Assembly: GCF_006547145.1 (NCBI RefSeq)
Contig: NZ_CP041244.1
Span: 930,001 to 994,000, forward strand
Source of the DNA: Actinomadura sp. WMMA1423
GTDB taxonomy: Bacteria; Actinomycetota; Actinomycetes; Streptosporangiales; Streptosporangiaceae
Length of the DNA stretch: 64,000 nt
Direction of reading: 5' to 3'
Position numbers and translations under genes: made by a program. Every line of letters begins with the position of its first letter. Position 1 is the first letter of the stretch. A model generated the notes under the pieces. The model did no database searches. It saw only the letters and a list, made by a program, of their open reading frames with translations, and was not told the DNA's origin. Of this stretch, positions 48,775-60,736 are shown in pieces.

Positions 48775-50391
48775 CTACATCGGCTCGGCCTCGGTGAGGC
48801 CCGACGCCCGGTCCATGCGCAGCCAGCGGGTGATGCCGAGCGTGCGCAGGAACGGCACGTCGTGGCTGACCACGACCAGCGCGCCCTCGTAGGCGGCGAG
48901 CGCCTGGCCGAGCTGCGCGGCGCTGGCCATGTCGAGGTTGTTCGTCGGCTCGTCCAGCAGGAGCAGCTGCGGGGCGGGCTCGGCGAGCAGCAGCGACGCC
49001 AGCACGGCGCGGAACCGCTCGCCGCCCGACAGCGTCCCGGCCGGCTGGTCGGCCCGCGCGCCGCGGAACAGGAACCGCGCCAGCCCCGCCCGGATCCGCG
49101 CCGGCGGCGCCGACGGCGCCTGCAGGCGGACGTTCTCGACGACGCTGAGAGCCTCGTCCAGGACGTCGAGCCGCTGCGGCAGGTACCTGACGCCGTCCAC
49201 CCCGATCTTCACGGCCGTCCCCTCGGGGACGCGGTCGCCCACGAGGGCCCGCAGCAACGTGGTCTTGCCGGAGCCGTTCGGCCCGACCAGCGCGATCCGC
49301 TCCGGTCCCCGGACGATCAGCTCGTCCAGCGTGCCGGGCTCCGGCTCGGGGGCGCCGAGGCCCGTCACGGTCAGCACCGTCCGCCCGGCCGGGACGCGGG
49401 TGGCGGGCAGCTCGATGCGGATCCCGGCGTCCTCGCGGACGGCCTCCTCCGCCTCGGTGAGCCTCGTGCGGGCGTCCGCGAGCCGCTCCTCGTGCATGAT
49501 GCGGTGCTTGCCCGCCGAGACCTGGGCCTGCCGCTTGCGCGCCCCCATCACGATCTTCGGCTCGCGCTTGTTCTCCTGCATCTTGTTGCCGTAGCGCTTG
49601 CGCCGGGCCAGCTTGACGTGGGCCTCCTCCAGTTCGCGCTTCTGGCGGCGCAGGTCGGTCTCGGCCGATCTGACCGTCCGCTCCGCCGCCTCCCGTTCGA
49701 CGGCGAGCAGGTCCTCGTAGGCCGAGAGGTTGCCGCCGAAGGACCGGACGGCGCCCTCGCGCAGGTCGGCGATCTCGTCGACGCGGTCGAGCAGCTCCCG
49801 GTCGTGGCTGACGACGACGAGCACGCCCGTCCAGGACTCGACCGCCTCGTACAGGCGGTGGCGCGCGTCCAGGTCGAGGTTGTTGGTCGGCTCGTCGAGC
49901 AGCAGGACGTCGGGCCGGGCGAGGAACCGCGCCGCCAGCCCGACCATCACGGCCTCGCCGCCCGAAAGCGTCGGGACCGTCCGGTCCAGGTCGAGGTGGC
50001 CGAGGCCGAGCCGGTCGAGCTCGGCGCGGGCGCGCTCCTCGACGTCCCAGTCGTCCCCGACCGCGGCGAAGTTCTCCTCGGTGGCCTCGCCGCGCTCGAT
50101 GGCGTGCAGCGCCGCGCGGGTCGCGGTGATGCCGAGCAGGTCCGAGACCGCGGCGGCGTCGTCGAGGACGAGGTTCTGCGGCAGGTAGCCGATCTCCCCG
50201 TCGACGCTCACGGTGCCGGAGCCGGGGCGCAGCTCACCGGCGATGATCTTCAGCAGGGTGGACTTGCCTGAGCCGTTGACGCCGATCAGGCCCGTCCGGC
50301 CGGTGCCGAACGCGGCGTCCAGCCCGTCCAGCACGACGGTGCCGTCCTCCCACGCGAACGACAGGTCCGAGCACACGATGGCGAATGACAT
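48775..50391 (-). CDS. ABC-F family ATPase
   Basis: 538 residues, two ABC domains without membrane segments; such proteins bind the ribosome E site and act in translation or antibiotic protection. Walker A motifs GVNGSGKST and GPNGSGKTT, signatures LSGGEAV and LSGGERF, Walker B LLLDEPTNNLD in both. The charged linker (P-site tRNA interaction motif) is around RRKRYGNKMQENKREP. ATG 50391 has GGAGG six bases upstream. A leader of about 200 bases with a stem-loop precedes it, suggesting attenuation. It could be housekeeping or resistance; not decidable here. Confidence 0.93.
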   Translation of the reverse strand: MSFAIVCSDLSFAWEDGTVVLDGLDAAFGTGRTGLIGVNGSGKSTLLKIIAGELRPGSGTVSVDGEIGYLPQNLVLDDAAAVSDLLGITATRAALHAIERGEATEENFAAVGDDWDVEERARAELDRLGLGHLDLDRTVPTLSGGEAVMVGLAARFLARPDVLLLDEPTNNLDLDARHRLYEAVESWTGVLVVVSHDRELLDRVDEIADLREGAVRSFGGNLSAYEDLLAVEREAAERTVRSAETDLRRQKRELEEAHVKLARRKRYGNKMQENKREPKIVMGARKRQAQVSAGKHRIMHEERLADARTRLTEAEEAVREDAGIRIELPATRVPAGRTVLTVTGLGAPEPEPGTLDELIVRGPERIALVGPNGSGKTTLLRALVGDRVPEGTAVKIGVDGVRYLPQRLDVLDEALSVVENVRLQAPSAPPARIRAGLARFLFRGARADQPAGTLSGGERFRAVLASLLLAEPAPQLLLLDEPTNNLDMASAAQLGQALAAYEGALVVVSHDVPFLRTLGITRWLRMDRASGLTEAEPM

Positions 50392-50497
50392 GGGCGGCCT
50401 CCATGGTTGGTCAGAAGAATTGCGGGACGCATGGAGACACCGCGGATCGCGCGACGCGCCGGCGGGCATGAGAAGGCCCGGCGGGTAAGAGTCCGCA

Positions 50498-50551
50498 CTG
50501 AGGTCACGTGCGCGGGCCGGAGAGCGGCCACTGCGCGGTGTCGGACCTCAG
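50498..50551 (-). promoter_or_regulatory. Stem-loop in the ABC-F leader
   Basis: Arms CTGAGGTC/GACCTCAG at 50544-50551 and 50498-50505, enclosing further GC-rich pairing. Lies between the promoter and the start codon. Several antibiotic-resistance ABC-F genes are known to be controlled by leader attenuation; that this one is, is inference. Confidence 0.5.
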
Positions 50552-50595
50552 ATCCTCAATGGACTCCCCAACCGGGCGGCGATGTGACGCCGTCG

Positions 50596-50624
50596 ACGAT
50601 ACCCGACGACTTATCGCAACACAA
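50596..50624 (-). promoter_or_regulatory. Promoter of the ABC-F gene
   Basis: -35 TTGTGT (50624-50619), 17-base spacer, -10 TATCGT (50601-50596) on the minus strand, in a locally AT-rich patch. Predicted start near 50589, giving a leader of about 200 bases. Confidence 0.6.
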
Positions 50625-50697
50625 GTAGCGTTAAAGAAGGGCGCAGCCGTCTCCACGCGGGCCGACGCGCCTGGAGCCGCCGTCCGCGCTGAGACGA

Positions 50698-50737
50698 GGG
50701 CGTGCCCCGGACCCCGCACGGGGTCCGGGGCACGCCC
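50698..50737 (-). terminator. Terminator of pheS-pheT
   Basis: Perfect 18-base arms (50698-50715, 50720-50737), loop GCAC, nine bases beyond the pheT stop. No T-tract. Confidence 0.85.
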
Positions 50738-50746
50738 CGTGGTCCG

Positions 50747-53232
50747 TCAGGCGCCCCGGAGGACGGCTCCGGTCCGCTCGGACGCGGCGGCGACGGCGGA
50801 GTCGCGGGCCTGCGACGCCTCCTCGGCCGTGAGCGTCCGGTCCGGCGCGCGGAACCGCAGGGAGTACGCCAGCGACTTGCGGCCCTCGCCCACCTGCTCG
50901 CCGGTGTAGACGTCGAACAGCCGGATCGCCTCCAGCAGCTCCCCGGCGCCGTCGCGCAACGCCGACTCGACCTCCGCGGCGGGGGTCCCGGAGTCCACGA
51001 CGAGCGCGACGTCCTGCATCGCGACCGGGTACGACGACACGTGCGGCGCGCTCACGGTCACCGGCTCGCCCAGGCGGCGCAGCTCCAGCTCCATCGCGCA
51101 CGACCGCGCGGGCAGTCCGTACGCCTTCGTGACGCGCGGGTGAAGCTCGCCCGCGTGCCCGACGAGGGTGTCGCCCGCATACAGCGCGGCGCACCGGCCG
51201 GGATGCCAGGGCGCGTGCTGGTCGGCCCGCACCGTCAGCTCGACGCCGACTTCGCGGGCCACCGTGCGGGCCGCCTCGATCGCGTCCGCCCACAGCGCCG
51301 GACGGCCCCCGCCCCACCAGCCCGACGGCTCGCGGTCGCCGGACAGCACCACCGCCACCCGGTGCGGCTGGTCCGGCAGCGCCGCCTCCAGCGCGGCGAC
51401 CTCCTCGGCCGTCGGCCCGCGGTCGACCGCGAGGCGAGGCGCGCGCTCCGGGGCGTCCGGACGCGGCCGGAACACCACCCCGATCTCGAACAGCGCGGTG
51501 TCGCCGAAGCCCCGCCCCACGTTGAGCGCCAGGACCTTGAACAGGCCCGGGAGCAGCGTGGTGCGCAGCAGCGGCTCCTCCTCCGACATCGGGTTCGCCA
51601 GGCGCAGCGCCCGCCGGCGGGCGTCGTCGGCCGGAAGCTGGAGGCCCTCCAGGTCCTTCTCGGCGACGAACGGGAAGGCCAGCGCCTCCACGTACCCGGC
51701 GCCGGCGAGCGCGCGGCCCACCCGGCGGCGCAGCCGCTGCTCGACGGTGAGGCCCTTGCCCGCCGCCGGGCGCGGCGCCCGGGCCGGGATGTCCTCGTAC
51801 CCCTCCAGCCGGATGACCTCTTCGGCGAGGTCGTTGGGCGCGGTCAGGTCGGGACGCCAGGACGGGGGCGTCACCGTCAGCACCTCGTCTCCGGCCACCG
51901 CGCAGCCGACCTGCTCCAGGCGCCGGACCACCGCGTCCCTGCCGTAGGTCACGCCCGCCACCCGGTCGGGGTGCCCGGCGGGCATCGTGACCGAGACCCG
52001 CTCGGCCGGCGCCTCGGCGTGGGTCACACCGGGCTCGATCTTCGCGCCGCCCAGCTCGGCGAGCATCCGCACCGCCCGGTAGGAGGCGTACAGCGGCAGC
52101 TCGCGGTCGACGCCGCGCTCGAACCGGTGGGACGCCTCGCTGTGCAGGCGGTGCCGGCGGCCCATCCGGGCGACGCCCATGGCGTCGAAGTGCGCGGCCT
52201 CGACGACCATGTCGCTCGACAGGTCGCCGATCTCGGTGGCGAGCCCGCCCATCGTCCCGGCCATCGAGATCGGCCCCGACCCGTCGGTGATGAGGATGTC
52301 GTCGGGGTCGAGGGTCCGCTGGACGTGGTCGAGCGTCTCCAGCCGCTCGCCGGGCCCGGCCCGCCGCACGACGATCGGGCCGGTGAGCGCGCCCCGGTCG
52401 AACACGTGCAGCGGCTGCCCGAGCTCCAGCATCAGGTAGTTGGTGATGTCGACCGCCAGCGACACCGGCCGCATCCCCGCGCGGTGCAGGCGCACCTGCA
52501 TCCACATCGGGGTCCGCGCGCCCGGGTCGAAGCCGCTCACCTCGCGCAGGACGAACCGGTCGCAGGCGGTCGGATCGCCGATGCTCGCCGGATAGGACTC
52601 CTGGCCGTCCCCGTCGCCGACGGGAAGTTCGACGTCGGCCGGGTCCCTGAACGGCACTCCGTAGGCGGTGGCGGCCTCGCGGGCGATGCCGCGGATCGAC
52701 AGGGCGTAGCCGCGGTCGGGCGTGACGGCGATGTCGAGCACCTCGTCGCGCAGGCCGAGCAGCTCGACCGCGTCGGCGCCGACCGGGGCGTCCGGCGGCA
52801 GGACGAGGATGCCGCTGTGGTCGTCGCCGATCCCGAGCTCGGTCACCGAGCAGATCATGCCCTCGGACATCCGCCCGTAGGTCTTGCGGGCGCCGATCTC
52901 GAACCCGCCGGGCAGCACTCCGCCCGGCAGGATGACCACGACGCGGTCGCCGACGGCGAAGTTGGTGGCGCCGCAGATGATGCTCTGCGGCTCCCCCGTA
53001 CCGTTCGCGTCACCGACGTGCACCTGGCAGTGGCGGATCGGCTTCTTGAAGTCGGTCAGCTCCTCGATGGCCAGGACCTCTCCGACCACGAGCGGGCCGG
53101 TGATGTCGGCGCCGGCCTGCTCGACCGTCTCGACCTCCAGGCCCGCCGCGATCAGCTCGGCCGCCAGCGCGCGGCCGGTCACGCCGGCCGGGAGCTCGAC
53201 GTACTCGCGCAGCCAGGAAAGCGGGGCCCGCA

Positions 53233-53233
<1 letters not shown>
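50747..53233 (-). CDS. pheT: Phenylalanyl-tRNA synthetase beta subunit
   Basis: 828 residues. Begins [17 protein letters not shown]. Includes the EMAP-like tRNA-binding domain (about 40-155, [12 protein letters not shown]), B3/B4 editing domain (around 210-400), B5 domain ([20 protein letters not shown]), the catalytic-like module and a C-terminal ferredoxin-fold anticodon-binding domain ([15 protein letters not shown]). Works as an alpha2-beta2 tetramer with PheS. The ATG overlaps the pheS stop by one base (TGATG). Confidence 0.97.
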
Positions 53234-55588
<2,355 letters not shown>

Positions 55589-55752
55589 AGCGGCCTCCAG
55601 AACACCGGTGAGAACGCGGCCTGTCGGATAGAGACTCTAGCCCGAGTCGGACCCCTAACGGGACCCGGAAACCGCCGCACGGCAAGGCATGTGTAGCCCC
55701 GGTGGGGGGTATCGCCGCGTTCCGCCAAGGGCCCGATCAGGACATCCGCGAC

Positions 55753-56244
55753 TCATCCGGACCTCGTGGGCGAGTCATGGCACGACAGGGCGGTCTCGAC
55801 GTCCCGGTGGATCGCGAACAGCCGGTGCAGGCCGGTGATCTTCAGCAGCCGCAGCTGCGCCGGCCGCACCCCGGCGAGGGCGATCTCGCCGCCGGCGGCG
55901 GAGATCTGGTTGCGCGCGGCGACCAGGGCGCCGAGCCCGGCCGCGTCGCAGAACGGCACGCCGGCGAAGTCGGCCACCAGGCGGCGCGGCCGCGCCCCCG
56001 GCAGCCGGCCGTGCGTCTCGACGAGCAGGTCGCGCAGCGGCCCGGCGGTGCGCAGGTCGATCTCCCCCGCCACCGCGACCACGGCCGTGTCGGCCCGCAC
56101 CCGCGAGGTCTCGATGCGCAGCCCGTCGGCGGCGTGCACGCTCGGGGCGCCCTGGGCGGACGGCGACCGGAGCGCACCGGCTCCGCACCGCACCTCCGGG
56201 GGCCGCCGGCCCGCTCTCGCGGCCCGCCTGGTCTCCTCGGTCAT
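55753..56244 (-). CDS. STAS-domain anti-sigma-factor-antagonist-like protein
   Basis: 163 residues: a charged N-terminus of about 45 then a STAS domain (VVAVAGEIDLRTAGPLRDLL ... RLVADFAGVPFCDAAGLGAL). SpoIIAA/RsbV proteins have a phosphorylated Ser in D-S-S-G; here it reads C-D-A-A-G, so the usual Ser switch is missing. It may be constitutively active or act outside the anti-sigma pathway. ATG 56244 chosen; a longer frame to 56490 has no support. Lies 164 bases before the orphan kinase in the same direction. Confidence 0.85.
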   Translation of the reverse strand: MTEETRRAARAGRRPPEVRCGAGALRSPSAQGAPSVHAADGLRIETSRVRADTAVVAVAGEIDLRTAGPLRDLLVETHGRLPGARPRRLVADFAGVPFCDAAGLGALVAARNQISAAGGEIALAGVRPAQLRLLKITGLHRLFAIHRDVETALSCHDSPTRSG

Positions 56245-56529
56245 CACGCTCGCCCCCACTCTGTGCGGCCTCGTCGCCGCCCTGGTCAACCCACTGATCA
56301 ACACGTTAGGCGCGGCATCGCGACGGCGTGATCCCTCGCCGGTCGCGGTTCCCGCTCCTACCCGCGAACGAGTCCCGCGCGGCGGCAGGCCCCCCTGCCC
56401 CGCGTCCACGCGAAGACCATCTTCCCAGCTCACCGGTCGCGAGGCGGCACCTATCGCGACCGCATGCGGCCATTCGATCACGGAATGCATCGATCGCCCG
56501 CGACCGCGACCGCCTCGCGCGGCCCCGCC

Positions 56530-57369
56530 TCACCTGCCGCCCGGAGCCGCTTCCCGGGCGCCGCGCTGCGCGCGGGCCGACGCATAGAGGCATACGGCCG
56601 CCGCCGTCGCCAGGTTCAGGCTCTCGGCACGCCCGTAGATGGGCACGCGGACCACCTCGTCCACGTGCCGGAGGATCTCGTCGGGCAGCCCCCACGCCTC
56701 GTTCCCGAAGACCCAGGCGGTGGGGCGCGCGAGCGTCCCCTCGTCGATCGCCTCGTCGAGGGTGCGGTCGCCCGCGCCGTCGGCGGCGAGGACGGTGAGC
56801 CCGGCGCCCTTCAGCTCCGGGATCAGCGCGTCGAACCGGGGCCCGACGACGACCGGCAGATGGAACAGGCTGCCCGCCGAGGCCCGGACGCACTTGCCGT
56901 TGTAGGGGTCGACGGACGCGTCGGTGAACACGACCGCCTCCGAGCCCGCGGCGTCGGCGGTGCGCAGGACGGTTCCCGCGTTCCCAGGGTCGCGGACGTG
57001 CGCGAGCACGGTCACCAGCCGGGGACCGGCCTCCAGCGCCCCGCCCAGCGGGACGTCGACGAACTCGCAGACCGCCAGGAGCCCCTGCGGGGTGACGGTC
57101 TGGGCCAGCTCGGCCATGATCTCGCCGCTGACGCGCAGCACCGGCGCGCCCGCGCGCTCGGCGGCGAGCACCAGCTCGGGGTGGCGGGCCTCCGCCTCGG
57201 CCGTGGTGAACAGCTCGGCGAGCCCGCCGGGGATCTCCAGCGCCTCCCGCACCGCCTGCGGCCCCTCGGCGAGGAACCGGTTCTCGCGGCGCCGGAAGGC
57301 GCGTTTGGCGAGCCGCCGAGCGGCCTTCACCCGCGGTGATCGGAGAGAGGTCAGCTCGCGGCCCGCCAT
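56530..57369 (-). CDS. SpoU/TrmH-family RNA 2'-O-methyltransferase
   Basis: 279 residues. N-terminal L30e-like substrate domain (SPRVKAARRLAKRAFRRREN ... FLAEGPQAVREAL), then a SPOUT knot fold with motif 1 VRDPGNAGTVLRTADAAG, motif 2 WVFGNEAWGLP and motif 3 IYGRAESLNLATAAAVCLY. Probably methylates a ribose of rRNA or tRNA. It lies 34 bases downstream of rplT in the same direction, so it is likely the last gene of the infC-rpmI-rplT operon. Confidence 0.94.
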   Translation of the reverse strand: MAGRELTSLRSPRVKAARRLAKRAFRRRENRFLAEGPQAVREALEIPGGLAELFTTAEAEARHPELVLAAERAGAPVLRVSGEIMAELAQTVTPQGLLAVCEFVDVPLGGALEAGPRLVTVLAHVRDPGNAGTVLRTADAAGSEAVVFTDASVDPYNGKCVRASAGSLFHLPVVVGPRFDALIPELKGAGLTVLAADGAGDRTLDEAIDEGTLARPTAWVFGNEAWGLPDEILRHVDEVVRVPIYGRAESLNLATAAAVCLYASARAQRGAREAAPGGR

Positions 57370-57403
57370 GTCGCTGTGATCGCCCGTGTGCCGGTCGCCC
57401 GGC

Positions 57404-57781
57404 TCAGGCCGCCTCCGTACCCTCGGCCGGGAGCGCGTCCTTGGCGACCTTGACCAGGGCGGCGAACGCCGGGGCGTCGTTCACGGCCAGCTCGGCGAGC
57501 ATGCGCCGGTCGACCTCGACCTCGGCGGCCTTCAGGCCCTGGATGAACCGGTTGTAGGTGATCCCGTTGGCGCGGGCCGCGGCGTTGATCCGCTGGATCC
57601 ACAGCCGGCGGAACTGGCCCTTGCGGTCCTTGCGGTCCCTGAACGCGTAGGTCATCGAGTGGAGCTGCTGCTCCTTGGCCTTGCGGTACAGGCGCGAACG
57701 CTGACCGCGGTAGCCGCTCGACCGCTCCAGGACGACCCGACGCTTCTTGGCGGCGTTGACCGCCCGCTTCACGCGTGCCAC
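57404..57781 (-). CDS. rplT: Ribosomal protein bL20
   Basis: 125 residues. [20 protein letters not shown] and [17 protein letters not shown] form the long RNA-binding N-terminal helix; [20 protein letters not shown] and the globular end follow. Binds 23S rRNA early in 50S assembly. In other bacteria L20 also represses this operon. Third gene after infC and rpmI. Slightly long C-terminal Ala/Glu tail. Confidence 0.98.
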   Translation of the reverse strand: MARVKRAVNAAKKRRVVLERSSGYRGQRSRLYRKAKEQQLHSMTYAFRDRKDRKGQFRRLWIQRINAAARANGITYNRFIQGLKAAEVEVDRRMLAELAVNDAPAFAALVKVAKDALPAEGTEAA

Positions 57782-57851
57782 GTGCTGACTCCTTCGTGGG
57801 GGCCGGGGCCCGTGCTGGCCTCGGCCGGTCGGCGATGTTCCTGGTCGAGTG

Positions 57852-58046
57852 CTACTTGCGCAGCAGCTTCTTGATGTTCTTGGCGTCGGCGTCGGCCACC
57901 ACGGCCGGGCCGGACAGCCGGCGCGTCCGCTTGGTCGGCTTGTGCTCGAGCAGGTGGTTCTTGTTGGCGCGGCGGCGCATCACCTTGCCGGAGCCGGTCA
58001 GCTTGAAGCGCTTCTTGGCACCGCTGTGGGTCTTGGTCTTCGGCAT
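57852..58046 (-). CDS. rpmI: Ribosomal protein bL35
   Basis: 64 residues: [20 protein letters not shown], then the Arg/Lys-rich [13 protein letters not shown]. The frame extends upstream to 58115 but the protein clearly begins at ATG 58046. Between infC (183 bases away) and rplT (70 bases). Confidence 0.98.
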   Translation of the reverse strand: MPKTKTHSGAKKRFKLTGSGKVMRRRANKNHLLEHKPTKRTRRLSGPAVVADADAKNIKKLLRK

Positions 58047-58228
58047 GGTCGCCGTCGTCTCCCTCTTTCCCGGCCTCCGTGCCGAGGGGCATGGAGGCGC
58101 GCCTGATCGGCGCATCGCACGGCGATCCGTGGACGCGCCAGGTCAGGCTTCAATGTACGTACGCCGCGACTTCGCTCAGCCGCGAGGTCGCGATCGGGGC
58201 CGCCGCGAGGCGGGTCCCGGAACGGCCG

Positions 58229-58777
58229 TCAGACGGTGGTCTCCGACTCCTGCCCGCGGGCCGTCTTCTTCTTGTGCGGACCGAGCACCATGATCATGTT
58301 TCTGCCGTCCTGCTTCGGCCGCGACTCGACGAAGCCGAGCTCCTCGACGTCGTCGGCGAGCCGCTGCAGCAGCCGGAAACCGAGCTCGGGGCGGGACTGC
58401 TCACGACCACGGAACATGATCGTGACCTTCACCTTGTCCCCGGCCTTCAGGAACCGCACCACGTGACCCTTCTTGGTCTCGTAGTCGTGCGGGTCGATCT
58501 TCGGGCGGAGCTTGATCTCCTTGATGACCGTGTGCGCCTGGTTCTTCCGCGCTTCACGCGCCTTCATCGCGGACTCGTACTTGAACTTGCCGTAGTCCAT
58601 GAGCTTCGCGACGGGCGGACGCGCGGTGGGCGCCACCTCGACGAGGTCGAGGTCCGACTCACGCGCGAGTTCAAGGGCCTTGGCGATGGGCACGATGCCC
58701 ACCTGTTCGCCGTTCGGGCCGACGAGCCGGACCTCGGGCACGCGAATGCGGTCGTTGATACGCGGTTCGGCGCTGAT
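58229..58777 (-). CDS. infC: Translation initiation factor IF-3, ATC start codon
   Basis: 182 residues. Keeps subunits apart and checks start codon-initiator pairing. N-domain [20 protein letters not shown], linker helix with [15 protein letters not shown]-domain [19 protein letters not shown]. The first plausible ATG/GTG codon (GTG 58741) would cut off the conserved RINDRIR start. Instead an ATC at 58777 lies four bases behind AAGGAGG. infC in other bacteria uses AUU or AUC so that IF-3 limits its own translation; this gene does the same. The C-terminal tail [11 protein letters not shown] is polar. Confidence 0.93.
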   Translation of the reverse strand: MSAEPRINDRIRVPEVRLVGPNGEQVGIVPIAKALELARESDLDLVEVAPTARPPVAKLMDYGKFKYESAMKAREARKNQAHTVIKEIKLRPKIDPHDYETKKGHVVRFLKAGDKVKVTIMFRGREQSRPELGFRLLQRLADDVEELGFVESRPKQDGRNMIMVLGPHKKKTARGQESETTV

Positions 58778-59297
58778 GGGACCTCCTTGGGGCCGTTCTC
58801 AAGTTCGTTGGACCGGTCGTACCCCGAGGCTTCCACGAGAAAAGCCCCGTACGACTCACGCACGGGGCCACCTTCGGTCTCCCGGGAACGGCGGTGCCGC
58901 CCGGGAACGACGGCGGGACGGGCCGAACGCCCGCTCGCCGGACCGATACCCACCGGCCTTCGGCCGGTCAGGTGGGAGGTGGCCTCCGCTTGAGCGCCCG
59001 GCACGCGCCACCGCATGGTCGCGCGCACAGGGCCGGTCGGCCACCAAGAATACCACCCGGTGGGACTCGGTGCGCCAGGCCGGATACCCGCGCGGCCCTC
59101 GACGGCGCGAGCGCCGGGACGGGGTACGCCACCCGGTACAACAGGCCGCGACGCGCCGCGATTCCCGCGGCACCGCGTTCCCCGCCGCGAAGTGAGGGTG
59201 TTCTGGCCCGGCGGGCGTCTCGGCGCCGCGGCCGCCGCTTGTTACGGTGGTCGCGAGACGGCCCCCGGCGGGGCCGGCAGCAGGGAGGTTCCCCGCG
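58778..59297. other. 520-base leader/intergenic region between infC and the NUDIX gene
   Basis: No gene. Holds the infC leader on the minus strand with an attenuator at 58837-58868 and an upstream ACCGGCC-GAA-GGCCGGT hairpin (around 58950-58968), plus promoters for both directions. A TATTCT (59052-59047) on the minus strand may be the -10 of infC. No clear -35. Confidence 0.55.
58837..58868 (-). terminator. Attenuator-like intrinsic terminator in infC leader
   Basis: On the minus strand GCCCCGT - 11-base loop - ACGGGGC is followed directly by TTTTCTC. It ends about 60 bases before the infC start, with no gene upstream on that strand, so it must act inside the leader. Comparable to the attenuated infC leader of Bacillus, but the trigger here is unknown. 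Confidence 0.75.
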
Positions 59298-59789
59298 ATG
59301 CCCTCGGTCGACGCCGGCGCGGCCGGCCCCCTCACCGCCGTGCCGCCGGTGCGGCTCCAGTTCGCGCAGAAGGCCTTCATCGTGGCCGGTGGGCGGCTGC
59401 TGCTGGTGCGCAAGGCCGCCTCCGACCCGTTCCACCCGGGCCGCTGGGAGGTGCCCGGCGGCCGGCTGGAGGAGGCCGCCGACCTCGATCTCGACGACCA
59501 CGTCCGCCGCGAGGTCTGGGAGGAGGTCGGCCTCAAGGTCGACCCGGGGCCGCCGTTCCACCTGTGGCAGTGGTTCATGCCCGACCGCGGCACGCCCGGC
59601 GGGCAGATCCGGGTGGTGGCGGCGGCGCGCCGCTGCCGGCCCGTGACCCTGGACGCCACGCTCGAGAACCAGGACGCCGGCGACCATCTGGACCGGTGCG
59701 CCTGGGTGCCGCTGCGCGAGGTCGGCGGCTACGAGCTCATTCCGAGCCTGCGCCCGGTCATGCGGGCCTTCCTCCTCCCCGCCGGCTGA
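59298..59789 (+). CDS. NUDIX hydrolase with lengthened Nudix box
   Basis: 163 residues. Hydrolyses nucleoside diphosphates linked to another group. QKAFIVAGGRLLLVRKA is the first strand; the box spans 54-79: GGRLEE, then REVWEEVGL. The gap between the first Glu and REV is two to three residues longer (AADLDLDDHVR) than the canonical seven, so specificity may differ. The metal-binding EE is kept. ATG 59298 follows GGAGG at nine bases. Followed after eight bases by a PfkB kinase, so both probably share a transcript. Confidence 0.85.
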   Translation: MPSVDAGAAGPLTAVPPVRLQFAQKAFIVAGGRLLLVRKAASDPFHPGRWEVPGGRLEEAADLDLDDHVRREVWEEVGLKVDPGPPFHLWQWFMPDRGTPGGQIRVVAAARRCRPVTLDATLENQDAGDHLDRCAWVPLREVGGYELIPSLRPVMRAFLLPAG

Positions 59790-59797
59790 ACCGGGGC

Positions 59798-60736
59798 ATG
59801 GCGCCGCCGCGATCGCCCCTCGAACGGCCGGGACTCGACGGCGCCGCCCAGCGCCGCTTCGCGCTCTTCGTCGTCGGGGACGCGGGGATGGAGGTGCGCG
59901 CGTCACTGCCGGGCGTCCGTTTCGCCGACCTCGGTGCCGACCGGCTCTGCTACGCCCCCGCGCGCCTGATGGCCGCGGGCACCGCCGTGAACCTCGCCCG
60001 CTGCGCGGTGGGCTACTTCCGCCGGGTCGACGTGCTGGCCAAGGTGGGCGACGATGACCACACCGGGGCGATCCGCCGCGAGCTGCGCCGGATCGGCGCG
60101 GCCGACCGCCTGGTCGTCGAGCCCGGCGTCCCGAACGGCGTGTCGGTGATGCTGCGCGACGACCAGGGCGGCGGCGGGCCCGGCGTCCGGCTGCTGGTCG
60201 TCCAGGACGAGCCGCCCGCCCGGCGGCTCACCGCGGCGGACGTGCGCGCCGCGGCGGCCGGCATCGAGGCCGCCGACGTCCTGGCCGTGGACGGCTACTC
60301 GCTGCTGGCCGCCGACTCCCGGGAGGCGCTCCACGAGGCCGTGCGCACGGCGCGGGCGGCGGGGACCCGGGTGGCGTTCGACGTCGTCCCCCACGACATC
60401 GACGCACGGCTCCCCGCGTCCCGTGTGCTCCCGGTCCTGGAGCGGGCGGACCTGGTCGTCTCCGAGGCGCACACCCTCGCGCGCCTGCTCGGTCATCCGC
60501 CGCCGGACGGCGGCGGCGAACCGCGGGACCTGACACCGGTGCTCGACCGCGCGGTTCCCGGCGACCCCCTGTGGCTGCTGCGGTTCGGCCCCACGTCCCT
60601 GGAGCGCGTGCTCGCCCACCGGCGGGGGCGGCCGCCGACCGGGTACTCCACCGGCTACACCGCCGGTATGCGGCGCGCGGGGTTCGGGGACCGGCTGACC
60701 GCCTGCGAGCTCTACTGGTGGCTGTCGGGCGGCTGA
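59798..60736 (+). CDS. PfkB-family sugar/nucleoside kinase
   Basis: 312 residues. N-terminal FALFVVGDAGMEV, then AGTAVNLARCAVGYF and KVGDDDHTGAIRRELRRIG, the ribokinase substrate motifs. The C-terminal signature reads AGFGDRLTACELYWWL: the catalytic Asp of GAGD is kept as GFGD. Substrate not predictable; family members phosphorylate ribose, fructose, adenosine and others. Eight bases after the NUDIX stop. Its last 25 bases overlap the convergent HIT gene. The usual anion-hole DTTG box is replaced by STGYTAG. Confidence 0.82.
   Translation: MAPPRSPLERPGLDGAAQRRFALFVVGDAGMEVRASLPGVRFADLGADRLCYAPARLMAAGTAVNLARCAVGYFRRVDVLAKVGDDDHTGAIRRELRRIGAADRLVVEPGVPNGVSVMLRDDQGGGGPGVRLLVVQDEPPARRLTAADVRAAAAGIEAADVLAVDGYSLLAADSREALHEAVRTARAAGTRVAFDVVPHDIDARLPASRVLPVLERADLVVSEAHTLARLLGHPPPDGGGEPRDLTPVLDRAVPGDPLWLLRFGPTSLERVLAHRRGRPPTGYSTGYTAGMRRAGFGDRLTACELYWWLSGG

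Noticed and set aside
50286..50531. 81-residue frame upstream of ABC-F as a separate gene
   Set aside because: Most of it overlaps the ABC-F coding region in another frame; only its first codons could matter as a leader peptide.
56245..56529. Frames reading through the gap between STAS and SpoU genes
   Set aside because: Composition is shadow-like and no start site is supported; treated as intergenic.
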